Shown here in pieces: positions 33,602 through 43,333 of a stretch of 64,000 nt of DNA. Where the stretch lies: the NCBI GenBank assembly GCA_016795065.1, contig JAEUIU010000034.1:1-64000 (forward strand), written 5' to 3'. Made by a program: the position numbers and the translations under genes. The stretch comes from Phycisphaerae bacterium (GTDB lineage Bacteria > Planctomycetota > Phycisphaerae > Phycisphaerales > SM1A02). The notes below the pieces were generated by a model. That model worked only from the letters and a program-made list of their open reading frames with translations. It did no database searches and had not been told where the DNA came from. How positions within the stretch are numbered: position 1 is the stretch's first letter; every line of letters begins with the position of its first letter.

Positions 33602-33631
33602 ACCGTAACCGGGAGAGCGGGGGGGTGTCAA
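33602..33631 (-). promoter_or_regulatory. Sigma-70-type promoter for the 32374-33498 gene
   Basis: A perfect TTGACA (33626-33631) followed by a run of C and, 18 nt on, TACGGT (33602-33607). The -35 plus C-run is shared with the rny promoter. Confidence 0.45.
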
Positions 33632-33767
33632 AAGCTAGGACGATCCGGGCTTCGTCGAAGTTGGATCGAACCTCGTCAGATTTCGCCGACTATCACCTCC
33701 TCGTTCCAGCTTTCTCCCCCCTTTCCTTGCGGCGCTTTCGACTGAACCGCCGACACTTGTACCCATC

Positions 33768-36728
33768 ATGCGCCTGCCGTCCCGAATCTCGACCTGCACC
33801 CCTATGACTGACCGACCTTCGTCCAACAGATCGGGGCAATGGTGGACGTCCGGTCTCAGGCCCTACCTCGGCTTAGCAGCCCGTGGCGAAAGTCATTTGG
33901 GCTACGAGCCCAATGAGGGGCTCGGCTGGGCGGGCATCTGCGGCGTCGCCGCAATTCGCGGTATTTCGTTCAATACCGCCACATCGCAGCTCCTTGCATC
34001 TGCCCGCCCATCCTCGCTTTCGCCTTCAAAGCACTTTCGCCACGGGCTGCTAGGGGCACTGGCCTGCCTTAGCGTCAATGCCCTCTCACTGGCAAGCGCA
34101 TGGCAGGAGGGCGCACCTGGAACGGCATCGAATCCCACGGCACCCGGAGATGCACGGGCGCCCGACGCCACTGCCAGGCCCAAAATCAGTCTTCCTCCCG
34201 GGGTCACGACAGCCGCGCAGCAGAGCCTGGCTCGGGTATTCGCCTCCTATTCCGGCAAGGTCCTCCGTAAGGACGAGGTCGCAGTTTCGGACCTGGAGTT
34301 GAGCCTTCTCTTGGCTCAGCAGTCGGTGGAACAGGATCCGGACAATGTCTTTTGTTGGCGGGCCCTTTTCAACGCGACCCTCCTCTCCGACGGAACGAAT
34401 CCCGAGATCGAGTCACTGCGGGCAACCGCGATCGAGCGAATTCTCGCCCTCGATCCAGGGGACGAGCAGATGAAGCTGCGCCGCCTCGCCGAGGCGATCG
34501 AGCGTGCCCCAACCGCGGAAGAGCGAGCCGCTCGCTATGAGTCGCTGCTCTCTCCAAAGAACCGATCGACCCTCGGCAACCAGATCGCCTCACGACTGGC
34601 CTTCAAGTACGCGTTCCTCCTGCAGCGCACAGGCGACGTCCCCGGTTTCGAGCGTTGGCTCGGCGAATCGGTGACGCTCGATCCGGCCAACCCCGAGGCG
34701 ACGGCCATCGCCGCAGGCTACTTCCGATTCGCCTCTGAGGACGCGGCAAAGGAAGCTGAGCTGTTGATGACGGCGATGTTGGCGAATCCGCTGGACACGT
34801 TGGCTCTCCGCGGCTTCGCCTCGCGCCTCTTCGTGCGTGGCGCCTATCGCGGCGCTTCCCGGTTCCTGGATGTGTGCGTTCACCTCGCCGAGACCCCGCT
34901 GCCGCTGGAGGCGTATGACGCCCTACTCGTCGACGCGGCCCTGGCCCGCTGGGCCGCCGGCCGGCCGGAAGAGGCGGAGAACCTCCTCACGCGTCGGCAA
35001 CGCCAGTTGAACGAGTTCATGCGCCGGGAGGTAGGAAGGTCAGACCCCGCGGTCCTTTCTGACCCCAAGCGGCTGGCGGAGCTCCGCTATCCGGTGCGGG
35101 GCAATGAGGTCGTGGTGCGGGCGGCGGTCCTTCGGGCCCAAGGCAAGATGGACCTGCTGAAGGACGTCACGGTCGAAGCTTTCGATTCCTTCGATCAGGA
35201 GATCACGAACTACCGCGCGGCACTGGGCGAACTTCAGAAGGCGACCGTTCCTGATCCCCGCCAGATCGAACGAGTCACCGCGGAAATCGCAACAACCCGA
35301 CTGTTCGCGGCGCTGTTTGCCTATTGGATCGCCGAAGATGCGACCAAGGGCGACGCCTACATCAAGGCCGCGGATGCCGATACGCCACTCTCCGAGGCGG
35401 CAAAGGCCCGCTTCTCGGCATGGGCCCAGCTCCGATCTGCCGAGCCGGCGAAGGCACTCGAGATGTTCAAGGCACTCTCGGACGAGAGTCCCGCGGCGAA
35501 GCTCGGACTGGCATTCTCGCATCTCGCGATGAACGACCGAAGATCGGCGGCGGAAACGCTTCTCGAGGTATGGCGAACCGCGCCCGACACACTCTTCGGC
35601 ATTGACGCCCGCGATCGACTCGCCAGGCTCTTGGGTGCCCCGATACCGACTGACGGAGTGGCCGCGCAGCTCGAGGCGCTGGCCGACACGGTGCCGCCGT
35701 CGTTTGATCGCATGTTCCGTGAAGGGGCGCAACCGCTCGCCGTGCGAGTGGTCTGGGGCACGCATCCGACCACTGTGCTTGATCCCATTCCGGCAACCGT
35801 CGAGATTGCCAATCTCACCCAGTGGCCGCTCGCGATCGACGACACGGGACCGGTGCGAAACATCCTCTGCTTCCAGTCAACGATTGGCGTTGCGGGGCAG
35901 TCCGAGACGCTTGAGATTCCCTACCTCTTCCATCCCATCGACCGGAACTTCGTCATCCCTCCTCGGGGCACGATCACGCTTCCGGTCGATTTCGCCTATA
36001 CCGATCTTGGCATTTCGCTCCTCTCCTTCACCCAGCCAGGTTGCAGCGTCACCCTGCGGGCAATCGTGAACTGGGATACCAATGAGGGTGGCCTACGAGC
36101 AAGCGCGTTCGGTGATAGCACGGATGCGGACCTGCTGCGCGTCGAAGGCATGCGCCTCTCCGACGAGTGGATCTCCTCGGTCATCGCTCGCGCCCAGTCC
36201 CCTCAGTCCATTCAGGACCTCGCGAACCTTGTGGCGGTAGCCCATGCGGCCGCCACGGCGTCGGTCCGTCCTGAGCTTGCAAGCGATGCCCGCAAGGACC
36301 TCTACGCGAAGCTATGGGCTGCCCTGCCGGACATCCTTGCTGGTCTGGATGTACCTACCCAGTGCTGGTTGCTCTTCGTCTTACCCGACAACATTCCGCC
36401 GCTGGAGCCGTCGCTGGAGCCGATTCGAAAGTCACGCGAGCCCTTGGTGCGACTTTCGTACCTGGTACGCCGCGCCGCCGCATCGACAGACGTCGTGCTT
36501 GAGGAGGCCATCCGTTCCGACGATGAGCGCATCGCCCGTTACGGGGCGGTCGTGAAGGGCATGCTTCTCCACGACGAGGAAGTGACGCGACGCGATTTCA
36601 ACATCGGTACGGGGCGGCCGAACACGGCGCCGGAGGAAACGCCTCTCCCGACACCTGGCGAGAATCCGGCCTCGCTTCCCGGTGCAAAACCGGAAACGCC
36701 ATCGCCCGCCTCCTCTTCCCGTCCCTAA
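33768..36728 (+). CDS. Large TPR-like exported or membrane-associated protein, hypothetical
   Basis: A 986-residue protein of unknown function. Residues 90-112 (HFRHGLLGALACLSVNALSLA) look like a signal peptide, so the true start may be a GTG/TTG near 34000; only two ATGs, 33768 and 33804, precede it. A Pro/Ala-rich linker is followed by about 450 residues of Ala-rich helices with TPR-like spacing (for example FAYWIAEDATKGDAYIKAAD and SPAAKLGLAFSHLAMND). A beta-rich domain (VVWGTHPTTVLDPIPATVEI...) and a final helical part follow. The last 40 residues are Pro/Thr-rich. It may scaffold or bind surface proteins; that is inference. Confidence 0.75.
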   Translation: MRLPSRISTCTPMTDRPSSNRSGQWWTSGLRPYLGLAARGESHLGYEPNEGLGWAGICGVAAIRGISFNTATSQLLASARPSSLSPSKHFRHGLLGALACLSVNALSLASAWQEGAPGTASNPTAPGDARAPDATARPKISLPPGVTTAAQQSLARVFASYSGKVLRKDEVAVSDLELSLLLAQQSVEQDPDNVFCWRALFNATLLSDGTNPEIESLRATAIERILALDPGDEQMKLRRLAEAIERAPTAEERAARYESLLSPKNRSTLGNQIASRLAFKYAFLLQRTGDVPGFERWLGESVTLDPANPEATAIAAGYFRFASEDAAKEAELLMTAMLANPLDTLALRGFASRLFVRGAYRGASRFLDVCVHLAETPLPLEAYDALLVDAALARWAAGRPEEAENLLTRRQRQLNEFMRREVGRSDPAVLSDPKRLAELRYPVRGNEVVVRAAVLRAQGKMDLLKDVTVEAFDSFDQEITNYRAALGELQKATVPDPRQIERVTAEIATTRLFAALFAYWIAEDATKGDAYIKAADADTPLSEAAKARFSAWAQLRSAEPAKALEMFKALSDESPAAKLGLAFSHLAMNDRRSAAETLLEVWRTAPDTLFGIDARDRLARLLGAPIPTDGVAAQLEALADTVPPSFDRMFREGAQPLAVRVVWGTHPTTVLDPIPATVEIANLTQWPLAIDDTGPVRNILCFQSTIGVAGQSETLEIPYLFHPIDRNFVIPPRGTITLPVDFAYTDLGISLLSFTQPGCSVTLRAIVNWDTNEGGLRASAFGDSTDADLLRVEGMRLSDEWISSVIARAQSPQSIQDLANLVAVAHAAATASVRPELASDARKDLYAKLWAALPDILAGLDVPTQCWLLFVLPDNIPPLEPSLEPIRKSREPLVRLSYLVRRAAASTDVVLEEAIRSDDERIARYGAVVKGMLLHDEEVTRRDFNIGTGRPNTAPEETPLPTPGENPASLPGAKPETPSPASSSRP

Positions 36729-36805
36729 CGCAACGGGCCATCCTCACGCTCGCTTGACCAGGTCCGCTCGACACACATCGCTCATTCACGAGAGCTTCCT
36801 ACAGC

Positions 36806-37708
36806 ATGGACCGGCATGACGAGAAGGGTGATCGGCTCGTGAGGTTGCGAGAGCTGTTCGGTCGGGTCCGACCCTTTGGGGCGGCCGTCGGAGCCCTTCT
36901 CGTGGTGGCGGCCATTGCCCTCGTCATTTCGCGGGCCTCAACGCTCGGGGATGCATGGAAAGCGATGGGCAGCGCATCGCCTCTGGTGATCACGGCCATG
37001 GTCGCGGCCATGGCGGGAAGCGTGGCGCTCACCGGACTCACCTTTTGGATCCTGACCAGGAGATACGGCCGGGTCAGCCATTGGGAGATGCAGGCACTCA
37101 TGTCGGCCACGGCGGTGGCGAACTACCTGCCGTTGCGCCCGGGGCTCGTGGCGAGAGTGGTCTATCACTCGTCGCGCAACGGAATTCGAGCACGGGACTC
37201 GCTGCGCACGATCGTCGAGGCGATGGCCCTGAGCGTGATCGCCCTGTCGCTTCTCGTGCCGTCTCTCATGGTCGCGCATCAATGGGCCATGCCGATTGGG
37301 ATCGCCGTCGCCCTCCCGGCGTTGCTCGCCATTCCGACGCTGGCCTCGGCGCGGTCGCGCCCGCTCGGAACGGCCTTCCTGGTGCGCTTTGGCGAGACCT
37401 TGCTCACAACAATTCGTTACGACCTAGCGTTTCGACTGGTCGGTGCACCGCTCCCATGGCATGTCGCCGCCGCGATCGCTTGCGTCAGCATGGTGTCAAC
37501 CATGGTGCCCTTCGTCAGCAACGGCTTGGGGCTGCGGGAATGGACCATCGGCCTGATGGCCCCACTTCTGGCAGACGTAAGCCTGGAGCGAGGACTCGTT
37601 GCGGAACTGGTCCATCGCGCCATCGAGGTGGTGGTCATCGTCCCGGCAGGATTGTGGGGTTCGGCCTGGCTCTGGCGGCGGATGAAGCGCGATTTGAATT
37701 CGACCTAA
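36806..37708 (+). CDS. Flippase-like membrane protein (LPG synthase TM family)
   Basis: A 300-residue integral membrane protein with about eight helices. It matches the lysylphosphatidylglycerol-synthase transmembrane/UPF0104 family: SATAVANYLPLRPGLVARVV (NxLP..R.G...R) and, near the C-terminus, VPFVSNGLGLREWTIG, the counterpart of the GGLGxRE motif. The family includes lipid flippases and stand-alone proteins of unknown function; no catalytic aminoacyl-transferase domain is attached. The ATG at 36806 has only a weak ribosome binding site. It follows the large TPR-like gene after 77 nt and precedes the DUF2892-like gene. Confidence 0.8.
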   Translation: MDRHDEKGDRLVRLRELFGRVRPFGAAVGALLVVAAIALVISRASTLGDAWKAMGSASPLVITAMVAAMAGSVALTGLTFWILTRRYGRVSHWEMQALMSATAVANYLPLRPGLVARVVYHSSRNGIRARDSLRTIVEAMALSVIALSLLVPSLMVAHQWAMPIGIAVALPALLAIPTLASARSRPLGTAFLVRFGETLLTTIRYDLAFRLVGAPLPWHVAAAIACVSMVSTMVPFVSNGLGLREWTIGLMAPLLADVSLERGLVAELVHRAIEVVVIVPAGLWGSAWLWRRMKRDLNST

Positions 37709-37779
37709 CTCGCATCTTGCCCGGAACCTCGGCTCTCCCTTCCGGCTCTTCCATTTGTTCCACCCCGGAGAAGCCCATC

Positions 37780-37983
37780 ATGTCCAGCATCCTGCCCAAC
37801 AATGAGCACCCCGTCGAGCGAGTCCTCCGCGTCCTGATCGGACTCGGCCTGCTCTCCATCGTCTTCGTCGGCCCACAGACCTTGTGGGGCCTCATCGGCA
37901 TCGTTCCCCTGCTGACCGGACTTCTCGGAAGCTGCCCGCTCTACACCATGGTGGGCTTGAGCACCTGTCCCATGAAGAGGTGA
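37780..37983 (+). CDS. Small DUF2892-like membrane protein
   Basis: A 67-residue protein with two membrane helices. The pattern NEHPVERVLRVLIGLGLL, then WGLIGIVPLLTGLLGSCPLYTMVGLSTC matches DUF2892/YgaP-like inner-membrane proteins, with the paired Cys of the SCPLY...STC motif. In some organisms the domain is fused to a rhodanese; here it is stand-alone and the function is unknown. GGAG lies about 9 nt before the ATG at 37780. It is on the same strand as, and about 70 nt after, the flippase-like gene. Convergent with pyrE (19-nt gap). Confidence 0.85.
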   Translation: MSSILPNNEHPVERVLRVLIGLGLLSIVFVGPQTLWGLIGIVPLLTGLLGSCPLYTMVGLSTCPMKR

Positions 37984-38002
37984 TCGGACGCCTCAGCGAG
38001 GG

Positions 38003-38548
38003 TCAGATCACGCCTAGGTCACGCACGGTGAAGAGGGCATCAAACTGGATGCCCTCCTTCTCGATGTTCTCTCGTGCGCCCTCCAGCCGGTCGATCGTGG
38101 CGATGATGGCGAGCACTTCGGCGCCGCCCTCGCGCAGAACCTTGGCCGCCTCGAGCGCCTGACCGCCGGTCGTGGCAACGTCCTCGATGATCGTGACCTT
38201 GTCGCCCTTCTCGAGTTTGCCCTCGAGTTGCTTGGCGGTGCCGTAGTCCTTCTTCTGGTTGCGGACGAAGATGCAGGGCATGCCCGTCGCCATGGCCGCT
38301 GCCGAGACGAGCGGAATGCCGCCGAGTTCGGCGCCTGCGAGGCGTTGGGTGCGCAGCGGCACGCGGGCGGCGAACATCCGTCCCAGCTCGGCCAGCACGC
38401 GCGGCTGGGTCGAGAAGAGATACTTGTCGAGGTAGTAGTTGCTCGTCTTCCCGCTGCGAAGCGTGAAGGTGCCGCGCAAGAGCGATGCGTCGGCGATCAT
38501 GCGGGCAAGTTCGTCGCGGGAGATGGATGAGGTCATCGTGCCGGTCAT
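38003..38548 (-). CDS. pyrE: Orotate phosphoribosyltransferase
   Basis: A 181-residue enzyme of de novo pyrimidine synthesis, joining orotate and PRPP to give OMP. Motifs are FTLRSGKTSNYYLDKY near the N-terminus, AGAELGGIPLVSAAA, FVRNQKKDYGTAKQLEG (flexible catalytic loop with Lys) and VTIIEDVATTGGQALEAAKVLR (the PRPP-binding EDVxTTGG). Length is normal. The ATG at 38548 is preferred because TACGAT is 7 nt upstream, and because upstream sequence is unrelated. No other pyr gene is close. Confidence 0.93.
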   Translation of the reverse strand: MTGTMTSSISRDELARMIADASLLRGTFTLRSGKTSNYYLDKYLFSTQPRVLAELGRMFAARVPLRTQRLAGAELGGIPLVSAAAMATGMPCIFVRNQKKDYGTAKQLEGKLEKGDKVTIIEDVATTGGQALEAAKVLREGGAEVLAIIATIDRLEGARENIEKEGIQFDALFTVRDLGVI

Positions 38549-38555
38549 GGCGCGG

Positions 38556-38561
38556 ATCGTA
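38556..38561 (-). promoter_or_regulatory. -10-like TACGAT, leaderless promoter of pyrE
   Basis: TACGAT lies 7 nt upstream of ATG 38548 on the minus strand, identical in sequence and spacing to those before 640 and 7360. Confidence 0.5.
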
Positions 38562-38598
38562 TCGGCAGCTATCGCCGGGCGTGACGCGACCGCCAGAG

Positions 38599-39171
38599 TC
38601 AGCTCGCCGCGCGACCCTTCTCCCACTCGGAGCGAAGGAGCCCGTAGATCGCGGCATCCTGCCACTCTCCGCCGACCCGATACCGCTGTCGCAGGAATCC
38701 TTCCTGCCGGAAGCCGAGCCGTTCGAGAACCCGGATCGACGCCGTGTTGCGGGGATCGACGTCGGCCTCGAGGCGCCCGAGTCCGAGCGTGCGGAAGGCG
38801 AATTGGAGGAGCGCCGGCATCGCCTCTCCCACCAGTCCCTGCCGCCAATGGTCGCGCCGCAGCGCGAACCCGAGCTCGGCGCGGGCGTGCTCTGGAGAGA
38901 TCGAGAGCAGCGTTGCGGTGCCCACGACCTCGTCGCTGTCACGCAGGGCGATGCCCCACTGGAAGAGCGTCCGCTCGGCGAACAGCTCGTGAACCCGGCG
39001 GAGCATCTCTTCCGCGTCGGCGAGCGAGTGAAACGGCGGGCGCAAGCGATAGCGGCTCACTTCGGGATCGCCGAAGATCGCGAAGAGCGACGGCACGTCA
39101 TCGGCGGCCAGCCAGCGCAGCCGCGTTCGATCGATCTCGATCGTCGGAAGTCTGGTCGCGCCCTCAAGCAC
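38599..39171 (-). CDS. GNAT-family N-acetyltransferase (RimJ/RimL type)
   Basis: A 190-residue acetyl-CoA-dependent transferase. The RimJ/L-like pattern is clear: TIEIDRTRLRWLAADDVPSLF near the N-terminus, WGIALRDSDEVVGTATL, then the acetyl-CoA motif A region HARAELGFALRRDHWRQGLVGEA, and a LRRLEADVDPRN-like segment, GRLEADVDPRNTASIRVLERLG. Substrates in this class are protein N-termini or small amines; this one cannot be assigned. The GTG start at 39171 lies 9 nt after the GH57 stop on the same strand, so the two are probably cotranscribed. Confidence 0.88.
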   Translation of the reverse strand: MLEGATRLPTIEIDRTRLRWLAADDVPSLFAIFGDPEVSRYRLRPPFHSLADAEEMLRRVHELFAERTLFQWGIALRDSDEVVGTATLLSISPEHARAELGFALRRDHWRQGLVGEAMPALLQFAFRTLGLGRLEADVDPRNTASIRVLERLGFRQEGFLRQRYRVGGEWQDAAIYGLLRSEWEKGRAAS

Positions 39172-39180
39172 GGACGAGGC

Positions 39181-40410
39181 TCACACGCCCACCCGCACCT
39201 TGAGGTTGTCGAGCACGTTCATGAAGTTGATGTACGCGTCGTAGGGGCTGTCGTAGGGCGAGAAGTACTTGTGGACGTCACCGTCGGCCCAATACTTCGT
39301 GCACATGTAATACAGGTGATCGCTCGTGGTGAGCTTGCGCCAGTCCTCGAGGATGTGCTCATCGCCCGCTGCGTGACGGGCCTTAACCGGACCTTCGAGC
39401 TTGTAGAGCTCGGCGGCGGCGTTGTCCTGGATCGGGTTGCCGAGCCACGCGGAAAGATCGCGTTCGGTGTCGGCCCAGGAGATGAACTTCGGCACCTTGT
39501 ACTCGCCGACCGGCGGGTAGCAATCGACCACCTGCGAGGGCGTGAGGAAGTCGTTGTGCCCGGGGTTCGTGTCGTAGATCCAGCCCGGCATCGCGTCGAG
39601 AAACTCGAAGATGCCGGTGTCGGCCCACTGGTGCTCGCCGAACGTCTCGTAGTCCATGAACAGGTTGCAGCAGTAGCCGTCGCCGTTGATCTGGTTCACC
39701 CAGCGGGCGAACTTCTCGGCGGTCAGCGGCCATTCCTTCCAGCCTCGATTGGAGAAGCGGAAGGCGATGTCGTCTGAGAGCCGGTAGTTCTTGAGGAGGA
39801 GCTTCACCGGGCGCTCGCCAAGATCGTCAGCCCCCGAGCCGTCTCCGCCCGACGTCGGCGGCACGTACACGTAGTTCGGTGACCGGTATCCGAGCAGCCC
39901 GTCCACGCCCTCGCAGAGGATGGCCTTGTGCTTGCCCTTGCGGGACATGTGGGCCCCGAGCTCATCGGAGTAGATGAGCTCGGTGTTGCGAAACACCGTT
40001 GGCGTGACGCCGAAGGTCTCGCGCACGAGTCGCTCGTGGTTGGCCACCTGCTCATCGAACTCGCTGCGCGAGAAGAGGAAGCTCAGCGAGTGATGGGTCG
40101 TCTCGTTGATGAACTCGCAGGCGCCGGTCTGGGCGAGTTCCTTGAACATGTCGATCACGTCCGGGGCCCACTGCTTCATCTGTTCGATGCAGACGCCGCT
40201 GATCGAATAGGAGACGCGGAAGCGACCCTCATGGCGCTTCACGAGGTCAAGGATCTTCGCGGTGGTCGGGCGATAGCACTTCTCCGCGACCTTGCGGCAG
40301 ATCTTCTCGTTGGCCTCGTTGTCGAAATAGAAGGGATCGGTCGCGAACACCGAGTACCGACGCAGACGGAACGGCTGGTGAACCTGGAAGTAGAAGCAAA
40401 CCGATGCCAT
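39181..40410 (-). CDS. Glycoside hydrolase family 57 (alpha-amylase-like)
   Basis: A 409-residue enzyme. The N-terminal MASVCFYFQVHQPFRLRRYS contains the GH57 HQP motif. The nucleophile Glu is in VFRNTELIYSDELG and the acid/base Asp in FMDYETFGEHQW, so both catalytic residues are present. Further on, WADTERDLSAWLGNPIQ matches conserved region 5. Likely it cleaves or rearranges alpha-1,4-glucans such as glycogen, inside the cell (no signal peptide). ATG 40410 is chosen because TATGAT lies 9 nt upstream. It is followed by the GNAT gene. Confidence 0.92.
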   Translation of the reverse strand: MASVCFYFQVHQPFRLRRYSVFATDPFYFDNEANEKICRKVAEKCYRPTTAKILDLVKRHEGRFRVSYSISGVCIEQMKQWAPDVIDMFKELAQTGACEFINETTHHSLSFLFSRSEFDEQVANHERLVRETFGVTPTVFRNTELIYSDELGAHMSRKGKHKAILCEGVDGLLGYRSPNYVYVPPTSGGDGSGADDLGERPVKLLLKNYRLSDDIAFRFSNRGWKEWPLTAEKFARWVNQINGDGYCCNLFMDYETFGEHQWADTGIFEFLDAMPGWIYDTNPGHNDFLTPSQVVDCYPPVGEYKVPKFISWADTERDLSAWLGNPIQDNAAAELYKLEGPVKARHAAGDEHILEDWRKLTTSDHLYYMCTKYWADGDVHKYFSPYDSPYDAYINFMNVLDNLKVRVGV

Positions 40411-40419
40411 GGGACGCAG

Positions 40420-40425
40420 ATCATA
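40420..40425 (-). promoter_or_regulatory. -10-like TATGAT before the GH57 gene
   Basis: TATGAT (5 of 6 consensus) ends 9 nt before ATG 40410 on the minus strand; leaderless or a leader of 2-3 bases. Confidence 0.5.
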
Positions 40426-40471
40426 GGGTGTGGACGGGTCGGACGCTTGCCGGCGGCTTGCAGTGGGAGGA

Positions 40472-40614
40472 GGGTTCACCGCGGAGACGCGAAGGACGCG
40501 GCGGCCCGAAGGAGGCCTTGGGCACATGGGCTTCCAAGCATGATGTCAGGCGCGCCACACCCATTCCATCCTCTGCGTCAGGCTCTGCGTCCTCCGCGCC
40601 TCTGCGGTGAACCC
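40472..40614. repeat. Long inverted repeat (fold-back intergenic element)
   Basis: 28-nt arms at 40472-40499 and 40587-40614 match with four mismatches, enclosing 87 nt. Each arm contains a GGTTCACCGCGGAGACGCG-type sequence. I recall similar CCGCGGAGGCGCGGAGGACG sequences as dispersed intergenic repeats in many bacterial genomes. It lies between the epimerase stop (40618) and the GH57 gene and has no coding capacity. Confidence 0.75.
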
Positions 40615-40617
40615 GCC

Positions 40618-41625
40618 TCACACCCCGTAGTAGGCGCGATACCACGCGACGAAGCGGGCGATCCCGGTCTCGATCGTCGTGTTCGGACGGTAGCCGACGT
40701 CGTCGATCAGGGCCTGCACGTCCGCGCAGGTGTCAGGCACGTCACCGGGTTGGAGCGGCAGGAGGTTCATCGTGGCCTTGCGGCCGAGCTCCTTCTCCAG
40801 GACTTCGATGTAGCGGAGCAGTTCGACCGGCGCGCTGTTGCCGATGTTGTAGACCCGCCACGGGGCGTTGCTGGTGCCAGGATCCGGTCGCAACGGGTCG
40901 TAGTGCGAATTGGCTTGGGCCGGGCGGTCGAGCGCACGCACCACGCCCTCGGCAATGTCGTCGACGTAGGTGAAATCGCGGGTGTGCCGACCATTGTTGA
41001 ACACGTCGATCGGCTTGCCCGCGAGGATGTTCTTCGTGAAGAGAAAGAGGGCCATGTCGGGCCTGCCCCACGGTCCGTAGACGGTGAAGAAGCGAAGGCC
41101 GGTGGTCGGCAGGCGAAAGAGGTGGCTGTAGCTGTGGGCAAACAGTTCGTTCGCCTTCTTGCTGGCCGCGTAGAGCGAGAGCGGATGGTCGACGTTGTCA
41201 TGCACGCTGAAGGGCATGTGCGTGTTGCCGCCGTAGACCGAACTCGTGCTCGCGTAGACGAGATGACCGCAGCCATTGTGACGGCAGCCCTCGAGGATGT
41301 TCTGGAAGCCGACGATGTTGCTTTCGACATAGGCGTGCGGATTCGTCACCGAGTAGCGCACGCCAGCCTGGGCCGCAAGATGAACGACGCCGGGAAAGCG
41401 ATACCGACCAAACAGTTCGTTCATGCCGTCGCGGTTGGCAACGTCGAGGCGCACGAAGGTGAAGCCCTTGCGCGAGGCGAGCCGCGCGAGCCTCGCTTCC
41501 TTCAGCGTCACGTCGTAGTAGTCGTTCAGGTTGTCGAGGCCGACGACCTCATCGCCGCGATCAAGCAGGCGGTGGGCGACATGCGAACCGATGAACCCGG
41601 CGGCGCCGGTGACGAGCGTGGGCAT
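40618..41625 (-). CDS. UDP-glucuronate 4-epimerase-like NAD-dependent epimerase
   Basis: A 335-residue extended SDR enzyme. The NAD motif [11 protein letters not shown] is at the N-terminus, followed by [18 protein letters not shown], a sequence characteristic of UDP-glucuronate 4-epimerases (CapI/LpsL type). The catalytic Ser region is [10 protein letters not shown] and the Tyr-Lys pair is in YAASKKANE. It would make UDP-galacturonate from UDP-glucuronate for the polysaccharide. UDP-glucose dehydrogenase, which supplies the substrate, is not in the window. Start 41625 has a weak -10-like GACACT 6 nt upstream. It is in the minus-strand half of the sugar locus, 115 nt after the aminotransferase. 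Confidence 0.9.
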   Translation of the reverse strand: MPTLVTGAAGFIGSHVAHRLLDRGDEVVGLDNLNDYYDVTLKEARLARLASRKGFTFVRLDVANRDGMNELFGRYRFPGVVHLAAQAGVRYSVTNPHAYVESNIVGFQNILEGCRHNGCGHLVYASTSSVYGGNTHMPFSVHDNVDHPLSLYAASKKANELFAHSYSHLFRLPTTGLRFFTVYGPWGRPDMALFLFTKNILAGKPIDVFNNGRHTRDFTYVDDIAEGVVRALDRPAQANSHYDPLRPDPGTSNAPWRVYNIGNSAPVELLRYIEVLEKELGRKATMNLLPLQPGDVPDTCADVQALIDDVGYRPNTTIETGIARFVAWYRAYYGV

Positions 41626-41740
41626 GGGGGAAGTGTCGGGGAGGGAGCGAGGGGACGCAATCGCTCGTGTTGGGCTGGACCGCGTCGGCCCTGGTCGGGA
41701 ACGGCCGACGTTCGCCACGCGCACGGTCGGTTGTCTGTAC

Positions 41741-43258
<1,518 letters not shown>

Positions 43259-43264
43259 GGCCCT

Positions 43265-43270
43265 GTTATC
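43265..43270 (-). promoter_or_regulatory. -10-like GATAAC before the CBS-aminotransferase
   Basis: GATAAC lies 6 nt upstream of ATG 43258. Consensus match is only 4 of 6 and the first base is not T, so this is weaker than the other leaderless candidates. Confidence 0.3.
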
Positions 43271-43333
43271 GGCAGGGTCTGGGCGGGGCTCGTCGAAACT
43301 TCCCGTGGTTCCGAGAAGTGTCTTGACCGTCGA

